Part shown: positions 28,601-38,700 of the stretch, piece after piece
Layout: each line of letters starts with the position of its first letter
Position numbering within the stretch: position 1 is the first letter of the stretch
Assembly: GCF_000024005.1 (NCBI RefSeq)
Contig: NC_013132.1
Coordinates: 4,210,001-4,274,000, forward strand
Origin: Chitinophaga pinensis DSM 2588
GTDB lineage: Bacteria; Bacteroidota; Bacteroidia; Chitinophagales; Chitinophagaceae
Length of the DNA: 64,000 nucleotides
Direction of reading: 5' to 3'
Position numbers and translations under genes: made by a program
The notes under the pieces: model-generated
The model's input: the letters and a program-made list of their open reading frames with translations, nothing else
What the model was told of the DNA's origin: nothing
The model's database searches: none

Positions 28601-31600
28601 CTGTTGTAGCCGGTGTATGGCCGGTAAAACAACCTATGCATGGTATCAGGTACTTTATACAGGATGCCACAGGCAATGTACTGCCACACGGCGTATATGG
28701 TAAACTCCTGGTGCAGGTAGCCGATGCGTATTGGTCTTCCGGTATTGCCGCAAGACTGCTCGGAGAAGGAGAAATCGGAATAGATAGCTTTACACCACAA
28801 AATACCGGCAGCAAAACATCGCTGTCTGAACTTATACAACTCTACACAGGAATAGGAGATGTAAGGATCAGTGATTCCCATGACTGGGTATACCTGATCA
28901 CAGATCGCTTTGATGCGGCATCGCTGCCTGCCTTAATGCAGTATTTACACGATGCAGGCGTTCCTGAACAATACCAGCCCGTAAAGTATGGTACGATTTC
29001 ACCTGCCGCACTAAATGCAGCAGGTGGTTTCGACGCCGGCAGCGTACAATCGCTGGCGCCTGTAGCAGGCGCCGGTACACTGAATGCTGACCCGGTAGAA
29101 GAAAAAGTAATTGCACTCTTCCGCAGACTATTCACTTCCCGTAAATTCTTTACCGTAGAAGACAACTTCTTCGCATTGGGTGGTAACAGTATCAGCGGAA
29201 TAAAACTCTTATCCTGGATTTACAAAGAATGGGGTATTAAACTGGACATTGCGTCCCTGTTTGAAAGCCCTGTTGTAAAACAACTGGCTGCCCTGATCAA
29301 AAAATCCAGCTACGGCGCCTTTACCAGTATTGAACGCTTGCCGGAAGCAGATGATTACGAAGTATCACATGCACAGAAACGCTTGTGGATATTGAATCAG
29401 AACGAAAGTGAAAGCCTCGCCTATAACATGTCCAGTACCTATGTACTGGAAGAAGGATTCGACAAGACAGCGTTTGAAAAAGCGCTCTTAGACCTTGTAG
29501 CGCGGCACGAGATATTGAGAACAACGCTCATTGACAAGAACGGGGAATTAAGACAAAAGGTACATGCGCCTGGTAGTCTTCCGGTAGGATTGGTAGTCAC
29601 CGATCTCAAACAAGACCCCGATCGTGAAAAACGTGCCATGGAAATCGCTATCCAGGAACGTAATACAACCTTCGACTTCGAAAATGGTCCGATGCTGAGA
29701 GCCCGTCTCGTAGAATTGGAAGACAACCGCAGTTTATTCATACTCACCCTGCACCATATCGTATCAGACGGCTGGTCAAAGGAAATCCTTACCAGCGAAG
29801 TATTGAATCTCTATGCTGCTTACACACAGAATAAACCGCTTGATCTGCCTGCCTTGCCTGTCCAATATAAAGATTACGCAGCCTGGCAGAATGCACAGAT
29901 CAGACTGGGGGAAGCGGCTTCCGCAAGGAACTACTGGCTGAAAAAGTTCAGTGGTGATCTGCCGGTACTGGAACTACCTGCGGACTATCCACGTCCTTCT
30001 GTTCGTTCTCAGAATGGCGCTAACTGCGCCGTTTTGCTGGACAACGACACCGTACAGCGGGTAGTCGCCCTCGCAAATCAACAGGAATGCACACTCTTTA
30101 CCTTCCTGTTTGCAACCATCAAGATGCTGCTGTACAAATACTCCGGCCAGGAAGATATTATTGTCGGTCTGCCGGTCTCAGGACGTGACCACCCGGATAT
30201 TGAAAAGCTGGTGGGCCTGTTTGTACATACACTGCCAATCCGCACTACATTTAAAGGAACAGATACCTTCGGCACGTTCCTGCAGAATGTGAAACAGCAA
30301 ATGATGGACGCCTACAGATATCAGGTGTATCCGGTAGATCAGCTGGTGGAAGACCTGAACGTAAGCTGGGAGATCAGCCGCCGTCCGCTCTTCGACGTAA
30401 TTGTAAACTGGCCTGATATTGACAACGGTATTGTAAAAGCGGAAGAAGAAGATATGCTGCCCGCACGTACCTATGATGTAGTGCGTAACAACAGTATGTT
30501 CGATCTCTCATTCTCTTTTATTCAGTTAGCTGGAAATACCCTGGAACTGAATATTAATTTTAATACAGACATATATGCGGCAGCAAGTGTACAGCGGATG
30601 CTGGACCACTTTGTACAACTGCTACAAAGCATCCTGCACGATACTGCAAAGCAGGTAGATAAACTCGCTTATCTCTCTGCCGCCGATACCACAGCATTAC
30701 TTGGTTTCTCCGGCGACGGTAAATTAACGGTACCGCAGCCTGATCTGGTAAGTCTCTTTGAATCAATCGTGCAAAAGCAAGGCAACAAACCAGCCTTGCA
30801 ACATGGCAACCAGGTACTCAGCTATATACAGTTGAATACACTGGCCAACCAGCTCGCTGATTATCTCGTGGAAGAATTCGGTATTCTGCCAGGTGACAGA
30901 ATCGGTATCATGGCAGAACGTGATACCTGGATGGTGGCCGCCGTATTGGCCGTCCTTAAAACAGGCGCTGCTTATATACCGGTTGATCCGGAATACGCAC
31001 CGGACAGAGTCGCCTACATGATCGGTGATAGTGGTATCAATGTACTCATCACCGGAGCAGGTATTCCCGAACAGCTTTCCGCTGCTATCAAAGTACTGGA
31101 CCTCTCCGTTTTCGCTACACAGGCAAAACAATATAATAGCGATAATCGTCCTTACAAACCAGGTACAGATGCACTCGCTTATATCGTTTATACTTCCGGT
31201 TCTACCGGCAATCCCAAAGGCGTAATGATCGGCCATAAAGAATTGCTGGGCTTGTGGAGTAGCCTTGAAAAAGGGTATAATCTGGATACTTTTGATGTGC
31301 GCGTACTGCAGATTGCCAGCTTCTCCTTTGACGTATTCTTTGGCGATATGCTGCGTAGCATATTCAGAGGCGGCGTGATGACCATCTGTCCTTCCGCCGT
31401 TTATTTTGATCTGCCTGCCTTTTATGAACTAATCAGCAGCCGGCAGATTAACCTGCTGGAATCGACACCGGGATTACTCCTGCCTTTACTCGACTATGTA
31501 TACGAAGAAGGAAAAGACATCAGTTTCCTGAAAATACTGATCATGGGTTCTGATGTCCTTTCCGTAGAAGACTATCGCAAAGTACACGATCGTTTCGGTC

Positions 31601-34600
31601 ACACTGGTCTGCGCATTATCAATAGCTACGGAACAACTGAAACAACCATCGACTCCGGCTTCTATGAAGGATTGGGAACAGACCTGCGCCCTATTGGTTA
31701 CGTACCTGTAGGCCGCCCGCTGGAAAATACCCGCATGTATGTACTGGACAAACACCTCCAGCTTTGTGGCATCGGTATTACCGGTGAACTCTGTATCGGC
31801 GGCGCAGGTGTTGGTCGCGGCTACTGGGGTAGACCAGACCTGACCAAACAACGCTATACAGCAAGTCCATATGCTGCTGGTGAACGCCTCTATCGTACCG
31901 GAGACCTCGCCCGCTGGACAGCAGACGGTAACCTCGAATTCCTCGGTCGTGGCGATAACCAGGTGAAAATACGTGGTTATAGAATCGAACTGGGTGAAGT
32001 AGAAAGTGTGCTGCAGAGTTATAAAAATGTGCGTGAAGCCGTCGTGCTGGCGGAAGAATTAAAAGGTACCGGCAAACAACTGATAAGTTATATCGTATGG
32101 CAGGAAGGCGCTGACGAACAGGGCCTGAAAGAATGGATGCGACGTAAACTACCTGTCTACATGCATCCGTCATACTACATGACACTGGATCGTTTACCGC
32201 TGACTGCAAACGGTAAAGTTGACCGTAAACAATTGCCGCTGCCGGAAGTAGTGAACGCCAATGTGTATGAGGCCCCACGTGATGAAGTGGAAACAACACT
32301 TGTCAAAATATGGGAAGAAGTACTGCAACGGGAAGGAATAGGTATTACTGATAACTTCTTCGACCTCGGCGGTCATTCCCTGAAAGGTATCCGCGTCTTG
32401 TGGCGTATTCGTAAAGAGCTGGGCGTAGAAATTTCATTCTCTGATATATTCAAATACTCCCGCATTACAGATCTGGCCACACTGATCGGAGGCGCACGTG
32501 TAGTGCCTGCAGCAGCAGCTTCTAAGGCATTGCCACAACTGGAACAGCAGCCACGATACGAATTGTCCCACGGACAGCTGCGTATGTGGATACTGGGACA
32601 GATGGAAGAAAGCCGCTCCGCATACAATATGTGTATGTCCTTCGAACTAAGGGATACCGTTGACGAAAAGGCACTGGAAAAAGCTTTCCAGCAACTGATC
32701 ACCCGCCATGAAATACTGCGTACCATCTTTGTCAATGATGAAGAAGGCGTATGGCAACAAATCCAGACACCTGAAAGCTTTGGATTCAAAATATCAAAAG
32801 AAGAACTGATCGGCCTGGATCTGGCACAGCAACAACAACGTCTCGCAGAACTTTCCGCAGCAGAAGTACACTTTTGCTTTGATCTGAGCAGAGGCCCTTT
32901 ATTACGTGCACATCTGCTGCAGATGGGAGAACAGTTCTCCGTACTGCTGATCAATATGCACCACATTATTTCTGATGGCTGGTCCATAGAAGTAATGATG
33001 GAAGAACTGACAAACGTTTATGAAGGACTGATCACCGGTAACCCTGTCGTACAGGAGCCACTGCGGATGCAATACAAAGACTATGCTGCAGAGCAGAATA
33101 AATTGTTAAACGGTCCGGAAATAGCCACTTACAGGAACTACTGGATGGAACAGTTCTCTGGTGAATTGCCAGTGCTGAATATGCCGGTAGACAATACACG
33201 ACCTGCTGTCAGAAGTTATAAAGGTGCAAGTGTAAGAGGTACTTTAAGCAGACAGGATACCCGCCTGTTACAAAGCACGGTACAACGGCAGCCTGACAAG
33301 AGTATGTTCATGGTATTACTGGCCTGCACGAATGCATTGTTATATCGTTATACCGGCCAGGATGATATTGTATTGGGTGTACTGGTAGCCGGTCGTGAAC
33401 ATGATGACCTGCTCGATCAGATCGGGCTATACGTAAATACCCTGGCATTGCGTACTCGTTTCAATGGAAACGAAAGCTTCAATAACCTGCTTGAAAAAGT
33501 ACAGGATGGCTTGCTGGGCGCATTTGAACACCAGGTATATCCGTTTGACCTGTTACTGGAAGATCTTAACATTACCGGAGACAGAAGTCGCTCTCCGCTG
33601 TTTGATATTCTGATCATCTACAAGAAGGAAGAATACGATGAAGCAGTGGTGGTGAAAGCTGAGGGGAAGAAAGGAGAGGACGTTCATATGAATGACCTCC
33701 AGAGAGAAGACAGCAACATCAGTAAATTCGATATGACCATCAGTTTCCGGGAGGAACGTGGTGGTATTTACCTCAGTATCAATTACAGAACAGACATTTT
33801 CTCAGAACAACGTATGCAGCAGATGCTGGAACATCTGCAGGAAATGATGCGCTCTGTAAGTCGTGGAATGGATAAGCCGGTATCTTCTATGCAATACCTG
33901 ACAGCAGGTGAACGCACCCTGCTGCTGGAACAGATGAATAACACTGCCGCTGACTATCCACATGATAAAACAATCCATGCATTGATTGAAGCCGCTGTCG
34001 CACGTACACCGGACCAGATAGCAGTATTGCATGAAGATACAAGCATTACTTACGATGAACTGAATAGTAGCGCCAACCGACTCGCGCATTACCTGACAGA
34101 TAAATATGGAATCGGACCGGGTAAGATAGCAGGGGTATTGGTAGAACGTTCGGAAAAAATGATCATCTGCCTGCTCGCTATCCTGAAAACAGGTGCCGCT
34201 TATGTACCGATTGATCCTGAATATCCGGAGGAACGTATCAGCTACATCATTGCTGATAGTAAACCGGATGTGATCCTGAGGGACAATGACCTGGATCCTG
34301 TGATACTCTGGAGCGATCAGTACAGTGATGCCAATCCGGACGTACAGACCGATACATCCGACCTGGCTTATCTGATCTATACATCAGGTTCTACCGGTCG
34401 CCCAAAAGGAGTATCACTGATGCATCGCAACGCAGTCAGCTTTATTGACTGGTGTCAGCAGGAGTTTAAAGAAGAGGTATTCGATACCGTCTTTGCAATG
34501 ACTTCCTACTGTTTCGACCTGTCCATATTTGAGATGTTCTACACATTGAGTGTAGGTAAACAGGTACTGGTACTGAAGAGCGTAGTCGATATGCAGCAGT

Positions 34601-35700
34601 ACATCGAACGGATACCTAACGTACTGTTGAATACAGTACCTTCTGTAATAGACAGTCTCATAAAACTGGGTACCAACTTCAGTAATGTGAAACTGATCAA
34701 TATGGCTGGAGAACCTATCCCATACGCCACAAAAGTTCACTTCAAAGGCTCAGGTATTGTAATACGCAATCTGTACGGTCCTTCAGAAGATACGACCTAC
34801 AGCACCTGCTATAAATTCAATGATGATGATGACAGGATCCTGATAGGTAAGCCGATCAGCAACACGAAGGTCTATATCGTAGATGCGAATAACGACCTGG
34901 TGCCACAGGGCTTGTCCGGAGAACTGTGTATTTCCGGCGCTGGATTGGCCAGAGGATACCTGAACCAGGAACAGTTAACGGCAGAGAGATTTGTTCCCAA
35001 TCCGTTTGAACCCGGTGAACGCATGTACCGCACGGGTGATATCGCCCGCTGGACCTACGATGGTTACATTGATTATCTCGGCAGGAATGATGACCAGGTG
35101 AAAATTCGCGGATATCGTATCGAGCTGGGAGAAATACAGCAGGTAATGGTCAACCACGAAAGCGTAAGGGAAGGGGTGATACTGGCAGTAACGCTGGAAG
35201 GCGGAGACAAAGAACTGGTAGCATATATCGTATGGAATGGAGAAGATAATGAAGAACTGTTGCAACGCTATATGAGAGAGAAGTTACCGGTTTATATGCA
35301 GCCGGCACACTTTATCACACTGGACAAAATGCCGCTGAACAGCAACGGGAAAATTGATAAGAAAGCATTACCAATACCTAAACCGGTAGTTGTTATCACC
35401 GCACCTGTAGAAGTGATCGCTTCGCCTGTAGAAAAAGAACTGATCGCCATCTGGGAAGATGTCCTGCAACGTAAAGGTATCGGCATCTCAGACAACTTCT
35501 TCGAAATAGGAGGGCACTCATTGAAAGGTATGCGTGTGCTGGCAAGAATAAATGCGGCTTTCAGTACCCGCTTCACATTAAAAGACATTTTCAGGAAACC
35601 AACGGTAGCACAACAGGCCGCGGCAATTGAAGAAACCCGCCCTGCTCCGCTCACCGTTGAGAAGCAGGAAATTAATAACCAAGAAGAAATAATTATATGA
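22636..35700 (+). CDS. Giant hybrid synthetase: KS-ACP-aminotransferase-C-inactive A-T-C-A(Orn)-T-C-A(Ala)-T
   Basis: A 4354-residue protein. The KS (~30-460; Cys205, His340, His380) is intact. Its AT is missing, with the pre- and post-AT linkers joined (GLPGYPFEPKRCW ~620). The ACP (GLDSISI, Ser682) and an Ala/Val/Pro-rich linker lead to a class III PLP aminotransferase (~830-1270, Lys1111 in YGKISGGG), which would turn the beta-keto thioester into a beta-amino acid as in MycA/McyE-type lines. Then come a C domain whose motif is HAIIADG (second His is Ala, ~1402), an adenylation remnant (~1725-2100) without TSGTTG, YGPTE or YRTGD cores, and T (Ser ~2185). Two complete modules follow: C-A-T with code D-V-G-E-I-G-S-I-D (ornithine) and C-A-T with D-L-F-N-N-A-L-T-Y (a code I associate with alanine). 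The acidic tail probably docks to the next protein. Confidence 0.93.
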   Translation: MMNKDIFNMDTDAGKRTGVARHSRIERISTTDIAIIGMSGKFPMATDLQVFWNNLVTGTDGVGPFPASRMTEVNNYLSSIGMPPFSPEQFKEKGFLADVDKFDNKFFSISHKEACLMNPAHRLFLEVVWHTIQDAALSSAKLKGTRTGVYVGFTERNEGYYNLVKEMEPEFVGMAHPGNVASILASRISYLLDLKGPAVLVDTACSSSLVAIHTACQALRNGEIDMAIAGGVNLSWLPVKAPDGAGIGIESKSGRARTFDDLSDGTVGGEGVAAIMLKPYRAALRDGDQVIALIKGSASNQDGRSIGITAPSVHAQVDVIEKAWQNAGVDPLTISYMEAHGTATNLGDPIEIEAITQAFRKYTTRKQFCAIGAVKTNVGHLDAAAGMAGIIKAALALKNKQIPPSIHFDRPNRRISFETSPVYVNDTLQDWETEQQAPRRCGVSSFGISGTNCHVVLEEAPVTDAPSIKKTSPLLACFSAKSEQDLLLVAQQTRAHLSTLADYRVEDVCYTLNAGRDHLKHRFVLEINSRETLERKLEDICINGLPAAQAIRMEKAQASEAAALLLEEWKEQATASLVTELGSLYISGAEVDWQQFYTGSKHRSMGLPGYPFEPKRCWITYPEKVTNSTFMDTTQQQPAVQSATTAKDRIISQLREVIAGVFELAPEEINTTATFLEMGLDSISIIQVKQLVRSKYSIEVTIDTLFNEASTLDALAAYISRQLPDEPVAIVTATPVAPVAPIVKEVIAVQTISTTPAGKSALETIVEQQLQIMADQLKLLHPAESAPVPQPVQTLAPVTVARPAVVAAPVKEKPQQQTNFQWTSTAFHDFDARQRRNLDDFIAAFNRKTGASKQHVQQYRASFANNRNTAHYNKTLKELSYPIIMKSAQGARLRDLDGNEYIDMSMGFGVYLLGYNHPVIEKAIREYAGNFFLGPMSDLPGEVAELIHELTGADRVAFYNSGTEAVMVALRLARAATGKNKVVMFAGSYHGTFDGVLAQRDMFSGNYNAVPKGAGIPQNMLEDVLLLDYGTDTALQVIREHAHELAAVLVEPVQSRRPEFQPVEFLQELRALTADKGVALIFDEIISGFRIHPGGCQHRFGIKADLVTYGKISGGGLPLGIVAGKSAFMHGVDGGEHWQYGDDSHPVFDHRKTFVAGTFCHHPLTMAASKAMLTYLKEQGPALQETLNARMTTLAAELNTFFITQGLPISIVNFGSLFQIRAGIELSLFFYYLAYKGIYVWEGMTLFISPAHTDADIATFVKAVKDTVSEMQEKGFLVSNGQPAIVTPRIPLTNEQKRLWFKVTANAQANEAFIARRSFDLEEAVSIPALKEAVRQLTARHEILQTIRMDAEYLYLQPGLTPEIATELTKAALPFDLAGGPLFRVAAQAQPDGSTRVLFTIHAIIADGWSLSTLANELSQLYIAAVSNTAISLPAAPSFRQYVEWMQAQHTSPAAREAAAYWQTQLKDTVSTPALPAVSGSVLTQDSAGAGWVWVLTRQHTEEVKKFAQENGLSLFMMMLGSFECLLYRLSGQARMVVGIPASGQLLMELPGMVGQCNQILPYIHEVNPAQSFRNFLQEVKQAWLGCYKYQRFSCLDLLQDENAEDSFPDIKVLFNMDPALRNVEVEDIQDDAVSEKAGENKYDFFLNVIETGGLLRLHFQFNKNYYPEKIVRAWIDSFSAMLYAALQQPDKAVAQLPVTAFQAPVIPVNTMTPQAKNSLQAVLEEKAAQLRDEVALTYNGNTYTYQYINHIAGCFAGYLQRKGQGKGQLIAVQTTGVFETLLVVLAVLKAGSTYTLQTTEQEDAAVIGDDIFLKWLSRQKPGMNNYLSVDVSDAAPARIAGGLQISHRNLIAYLTEISRKTIAASANEGYTVITAEIDSNSWTDIILAGWLSGQQVSVYQQFNAAVVTGNTFLSKQSWTQHILLNDTISLQEESSLFIIAATPLTDQHIRRWEDKAVEGSQAGYFYAPAGAPQLLSWTPLSATSEEAAVVAGVWPVKQPMHGIRYFIQDATGNVLPHGVYGKLLVQVADAYWSSGIAARLLGEGEIGIDSFTPQNTGSKTSLSELIQLYTGIGDVRISDSHDWVYLITDRFDAASLPALMQYLHDAGVPEQYQPVKYGTISPAALNAAGGFDAGSVQSLAPVAGAGTLNADPVEEKVIALFRRLFTSRKFFTVEDNFFALGGNSISGIKLLSWIYKEWGIKLDIASLFESPVVKQLAALIKKSSYGAFTSIERLPEADDYEVSHAQKRLWILNQNESESLAYNMSSTYVLEEGFDKTAFEKALLDLVARHEILRTTLIDKNGELRQKVHAPGSLPVGLVVTDLKQDPDREKRAMEIAIQERNTTFDFENGPMLRARLVELEDNRSLFILTLHHIVSDGWSKEILTSEVLNLYAAYTQNKPLDLPALPVQYKDYAAWQNAQIRLGEAASARNYWLKKFSGDLPVLELPADYPRPSVRSQNGANCAVLLDNDTVQRVVALANQQECTLFTFLFATIKMLLYKYSGQEDIIVGLPVSGRDHPDIEKLVGLFVHTLPIRTTFKGTDTFGTFLQNVKQQMMDAYRYQVYPVDQLVEDLNVSWEISRRPLFDVIVNWPDIDNGIVKAEEEDMLPARTYDVVRNNSMFDLSFSFIQLAGNTLELNINFNTDIYAAASVQRMLDHFVQLLQSILHDTAKQVDKLAYLSAADTTALLGFSGDGKLTVPQPDLVSLFESIVQKQGNKPALQHGNQVLSYIQLNTLANQLADYLVEEFGILPGDRIGIMAERDTWMVAAVLAVLKTGAAYIPVDPEYAPDRVAYMIGDSGINVLITGAGIPEQLSAAIKVLDLSVFATQAKQYNSDNRPYKPGTDALAYIVYTSGSTGNPKGVMIGHKELLGLWSSLEKGYNLDTFDVRVLQIASFSFDVFFGDMLRSIFRGGVMTICPSAVYFDLPAFYELISSRQINLLESTPGLLLPLLDYVYEEGKDISFLKILIMGSDVLSVEDYRKVHDRFGHTGLRIINSYGTTETTIDSGFYEGLGTDLRPIGYVPVGRPLENTRMYVLDKHLQLCGIGITGELCIGGAGVGRGYWGRPDLTKQRYTASPYAAGERLYRTGDLARWTADGNLEFLGRGDNQVKIRGYRIELGEVESVLQSYKNVREAVVLAEELKGTGKQLISYIVWQEGADEQGLKEWMRRKLPVYMHPSYYMTLDRLPLTANGKVDRKQLPLPEVVNANVYEAPRDEVETTLVKIWEEVLQREGIGITDNFFDLGGHSLKGIRVLWRIRKELGVEISFSDIFKYSRITDLATLIGGARVVPAAAASKALPQLEQQPRYELSHGQLRMWILGQMEESRSAYNMCMSFELRDTVDEKALEKAFQQLITRHEILRTIFVNDEEGVWQQIQTPESFGFKISKEELIGLDLAQQQQRLAELSAAEVHFCFDLSRGPLLRAHLLQMGEQFSVLLINMHHIISDGWSIEVMMEELTNVYEGLITGNPVVQEPLRMQYKDYAAEQNKLLNGPEIATYRNYWMEQFSGELPVLNMPVDNTRPAVRSYKGASVRGTLSRQDTRLLQSTVQRQPDKSMFMVLLACTNALLYRYTGQDDIVLGVLVAGREHDDLLDQIGLYVNTLALRTRFNGNESFNNLLEKVQDGLLGAFEHQVYPFDLLLEDLNITGDRSRSPLFDILIIYKKEEYDEAVVVKAEGKKGEDVHMNDLQREDSNISKFDMTISFREERGGIYLSINYRTDIFSEQRMQQMLEHLQEMMRSVSRGMDKPVSSMQYLTAGERTLLLEQMNNTAADYPHDKTIHALIEAAVARTPDQIAVLHEDTSITYDELNSSANRLAHYLTDKYGIGPGKIAGVLVERSEKMIICLLAILKTGAAYVPIDPEYPEERISYIIADSKPDVILRDNDLDPVILWSDQYSDANPDVQTDTSDLAYLIYTSGSTGRPKGVSLMHRNAVSFIDWCQQEFKEEVFDTVFAMTSYCFDLSIFEMFYTLSVGKQVLVLKSVVDMQQYIERIPNVLLNTVPSVIDSLIKLGTNFSNVKLINMAGEPIPYATKVHFKGSGIVIRNLYGPSEDTTYSTCYKFNDDDDRILIGKPISNTKVYIVDANNDLVPQGLSGELCISGAGLARGYLNQEQLTAERFVPNPFEPGERMYRTGDIARWTYDGYIDYLGRNDDQVKIRGYRIELGEIQQVMVNHESVREGVILAVTLEGGDKELVAYIVWNGEDNEELLQRYMREKLPVYMQPAHFITLDKMPLNSNGKIDKKALPIPKPVVVITAPVEVIASPVEKELIAIWEDVLQRKGIGISDNFFEIGGHSLKGMRVLARINAAFSTRFTLKDIFRKPTVAQQAAAIEETRPAPLTVEKQEINNQEEIII

Positions 35701-38700
35701 GTATTGCCGCGTTAATGACCGCGCTGAACGATCTGAAGGTAGAACTTACGCTGACTGGTGACGATCAACTGAAAATTATCGCACCGCAGGGTAGTGTCGG
35801 ACCGAAACTCATTGAACAGATCAGGGAACATAAAGAAGCCCTGATCCGTTCTCTGAAAGCCGGTAAAGATGCCGCTAAGATCCGCCGTATTCCGGCTGCA
35901 CCGTTGTACGAAGTATCACACGCGCAACGTCGCCTGTGGATATTGCAACAGCTGGATGAAAGCCGTTGTGCTTACAATATCTGTGTAGGCTATGAGCTGA
36001 ATGGAGTGCTTGACAAATCTTCTCTGAAGAAGGCATTTCAAATGCTGGTAGCTCGTCACGAGATACTGCGTACAGTATTTGTGAACGACGCAGGCGGATT
36101 ATGGCAGAAAGTGCTGGGCACTGACGTGGCTGGTTTTAACATCATAGAAGTTTCCCTGGAAGGGAAAGAAGCTGTTGCTCAGCAACAAGACATTGAAATA
36201 CTGGCAGAGCAACTCTGGAAACATGCGTTTGACCTGGCACAAGGTCCGCTTTTACGTGTACAGCTGGTAACGCTGGGCGAAAAAAGGCATATGCTGATGA
36301 TGGGTATGCACCATATCATTTCAGATGCCTGGTCGCTGGAAATCATGATGAACGACCTGGTAACACTGTACGGCATTGCCGCTACTGATGAACAGGCGCC
36401 GGAAGAACTGGCCATCCAGTACCGGGATTTTTCTTACTGGCAGAACCGCCTGTTTGAAAGTCCGCGGATGAAGGCACACGAGCGCTACTGGAATGAGCAG
36501 ATGTCAGGCGAAATTCCTTTGCTTGATATGGCGACTGATTATCCAAGACCCGCCCGTAAATCTTATGCTGGTTACACAAAAACCATATGGCTGGATGCCG
36601 CAACAACTAAAGCATTCAGAGATATGTTGCGTACACAGCAGGGCGCCAGTATGTTTATGGCATTGACAGCATGTGTAAATGCCCTCCTTTTCCGCTACAC
36701 TGGTCAGGAAGATATCATACTCGGTACTCCTGTCGCGGGTAGAAGCACAGAAGAGCTGTCTGGCCAGATCGGCTGTTATGTCAACACATTGGCCCTGCGT
36801 ACCCGCTTTAATGGTGATGAAGGGTTTAACAAATTGCTGGACAAGGTAAAAGAGGTACTGCTGAATGCCTATGAACATGAAGTATACCCCTTTGATAAAC
36901 TGGTAGAAGACCTGGGACTGGTAACAGAACCCAGCCGCTCCGCCTTATTCGATGTGCTGATCAGCTACCGTAAAATAGATATTCCCCTGGGAGTAGATCA
37001 TACAACGTCTGAAGAGGGAAATAACGAAGCTGAACTACAGGTAAATGAGTTCGTAGCCGGTGAACGCGAAAGCAGCAAATTCGACCTCACCTTTAATTTT
37101 GAAGAACATAGTGACGCGATATGGCTCGGTATTAACTACAGTACTGTACTTTTCTCTTCACAGCGCATCGATCAGATGCTGCTGCACATGCAAGGAGTCA
37201 TCAAAGCTGTCAGCAATAACGCCAGACAAACATTGTCCGGGATTGCTTTTCTGCAGGAAGAACAACGCCACCTGTTATTAAGCAACGGACATATCGCCCC
37301 GGCAACTACTGAAGCAGAGACATTGCAACAGCTCTTTGAATTACAGGTAACGCGTACACCGGAGCATATTGCCCTGGTAGCAGAAGGCCGGAGCCTGAGC
37401 TATCGTGCGCTGAACCAGCAAGCTGACTGTATTGCAGCAGGACTGATCCGCCAACTGAGCGTAAAACCCGGCGACATCGTAGCTATCAGGATGGATCGTA
37501 CACCCGCAGCAATAGCCGCATTGCTGGGTATTCTTAAAGCAGGTGCCGCCTATCTGCCCATCGATACAGATTATCCCGAAGAACGCATCAGCTACATGCT
37601 GGCGGATAGTAATGCCCGTATTGTGCTGACGGAAGAGTTATGTGCTACACTGATAGCTGCAAATGAAACATGCAATGCAACAAATGGTACGGCAAGCGCT
37701 CATGACCTGGCCTATGTGATCTATACATCCGGTTCTACCGGTGCGCCAAAAGGCGTGATGATAGAACACCATGCCGTGTTGAATCTCCTGGCAGGACTGC
37801 GTAGTGAAATGCAGCTGCGGACTGACTGGCAATACCTGCTGACAGCCTCCCTGTCATTTGATGCAGCCGTTAAACAGATATTCATACCCCTGACGGCCGG
37901 CGCTACACTACACCTGTCAAAGGATACCGCGGATGTTACTTCGCTGGTGAAATATATCAGGCAGCAACATATCAATGTGATGCACGCCATGCCCATGTTA
38001 TGGAAAGCGATATTGGCAGAAATTGCAAACACAGGGGATGCGCCCTCCCTGTGCTGTCTTTCATCCGGTGGTGACGAACTGGATAAAGAATGCATGGAAG
38101 AAATGAAACGCCGTTTTCCGCAGGCCGCCATATACAATACCTATGGGCCTACTGAAATCTGCGTAAATGCTCTGATTTACGACCTTCAGCAGCCAGGTGC
38201 ACAAGCGCCGCTGCTGGGAAAATGTCTGCCCGGTTATCGCGCCTACATTGTGGACAGGCGCGGCAATCTGATGCCGGAAGGCTATCCGGGTGAATTATGC
38301 ATTGCTGGTACAGGCCTGGCGCGGGGTTATCTTGGCAGGGAACAGCTTACGCAGGAGCGTTTTGTAGCTGATCCGTACAATCGCGGGGCGCTGATGTATT
38401 TGACAGGAGACCTTGTTCGCCGGGCCTGGGACGGCAATATCGAATTCCTGGGTCGTAACGACCATCAGGTAAAAATTCGTGGCTACCGTATCGAAATCGG
38501 GGAAGTAGAACGTACTGTTGCACAGTATGAAGGTGTAAAGGAAGCCGTTGTGGCCGCCTGGCAATCGCCTGCTGCTGAAAAAGAACTGGTGTGTTATACC
38601 GTATGGACAGCAACTCCTGATGAAGCGGGCCTGCGTACACACCTGCAGCAATTCCTTCCCCGCTACATGCATCCCGCCTATTACGTGACACTGGATGCCT

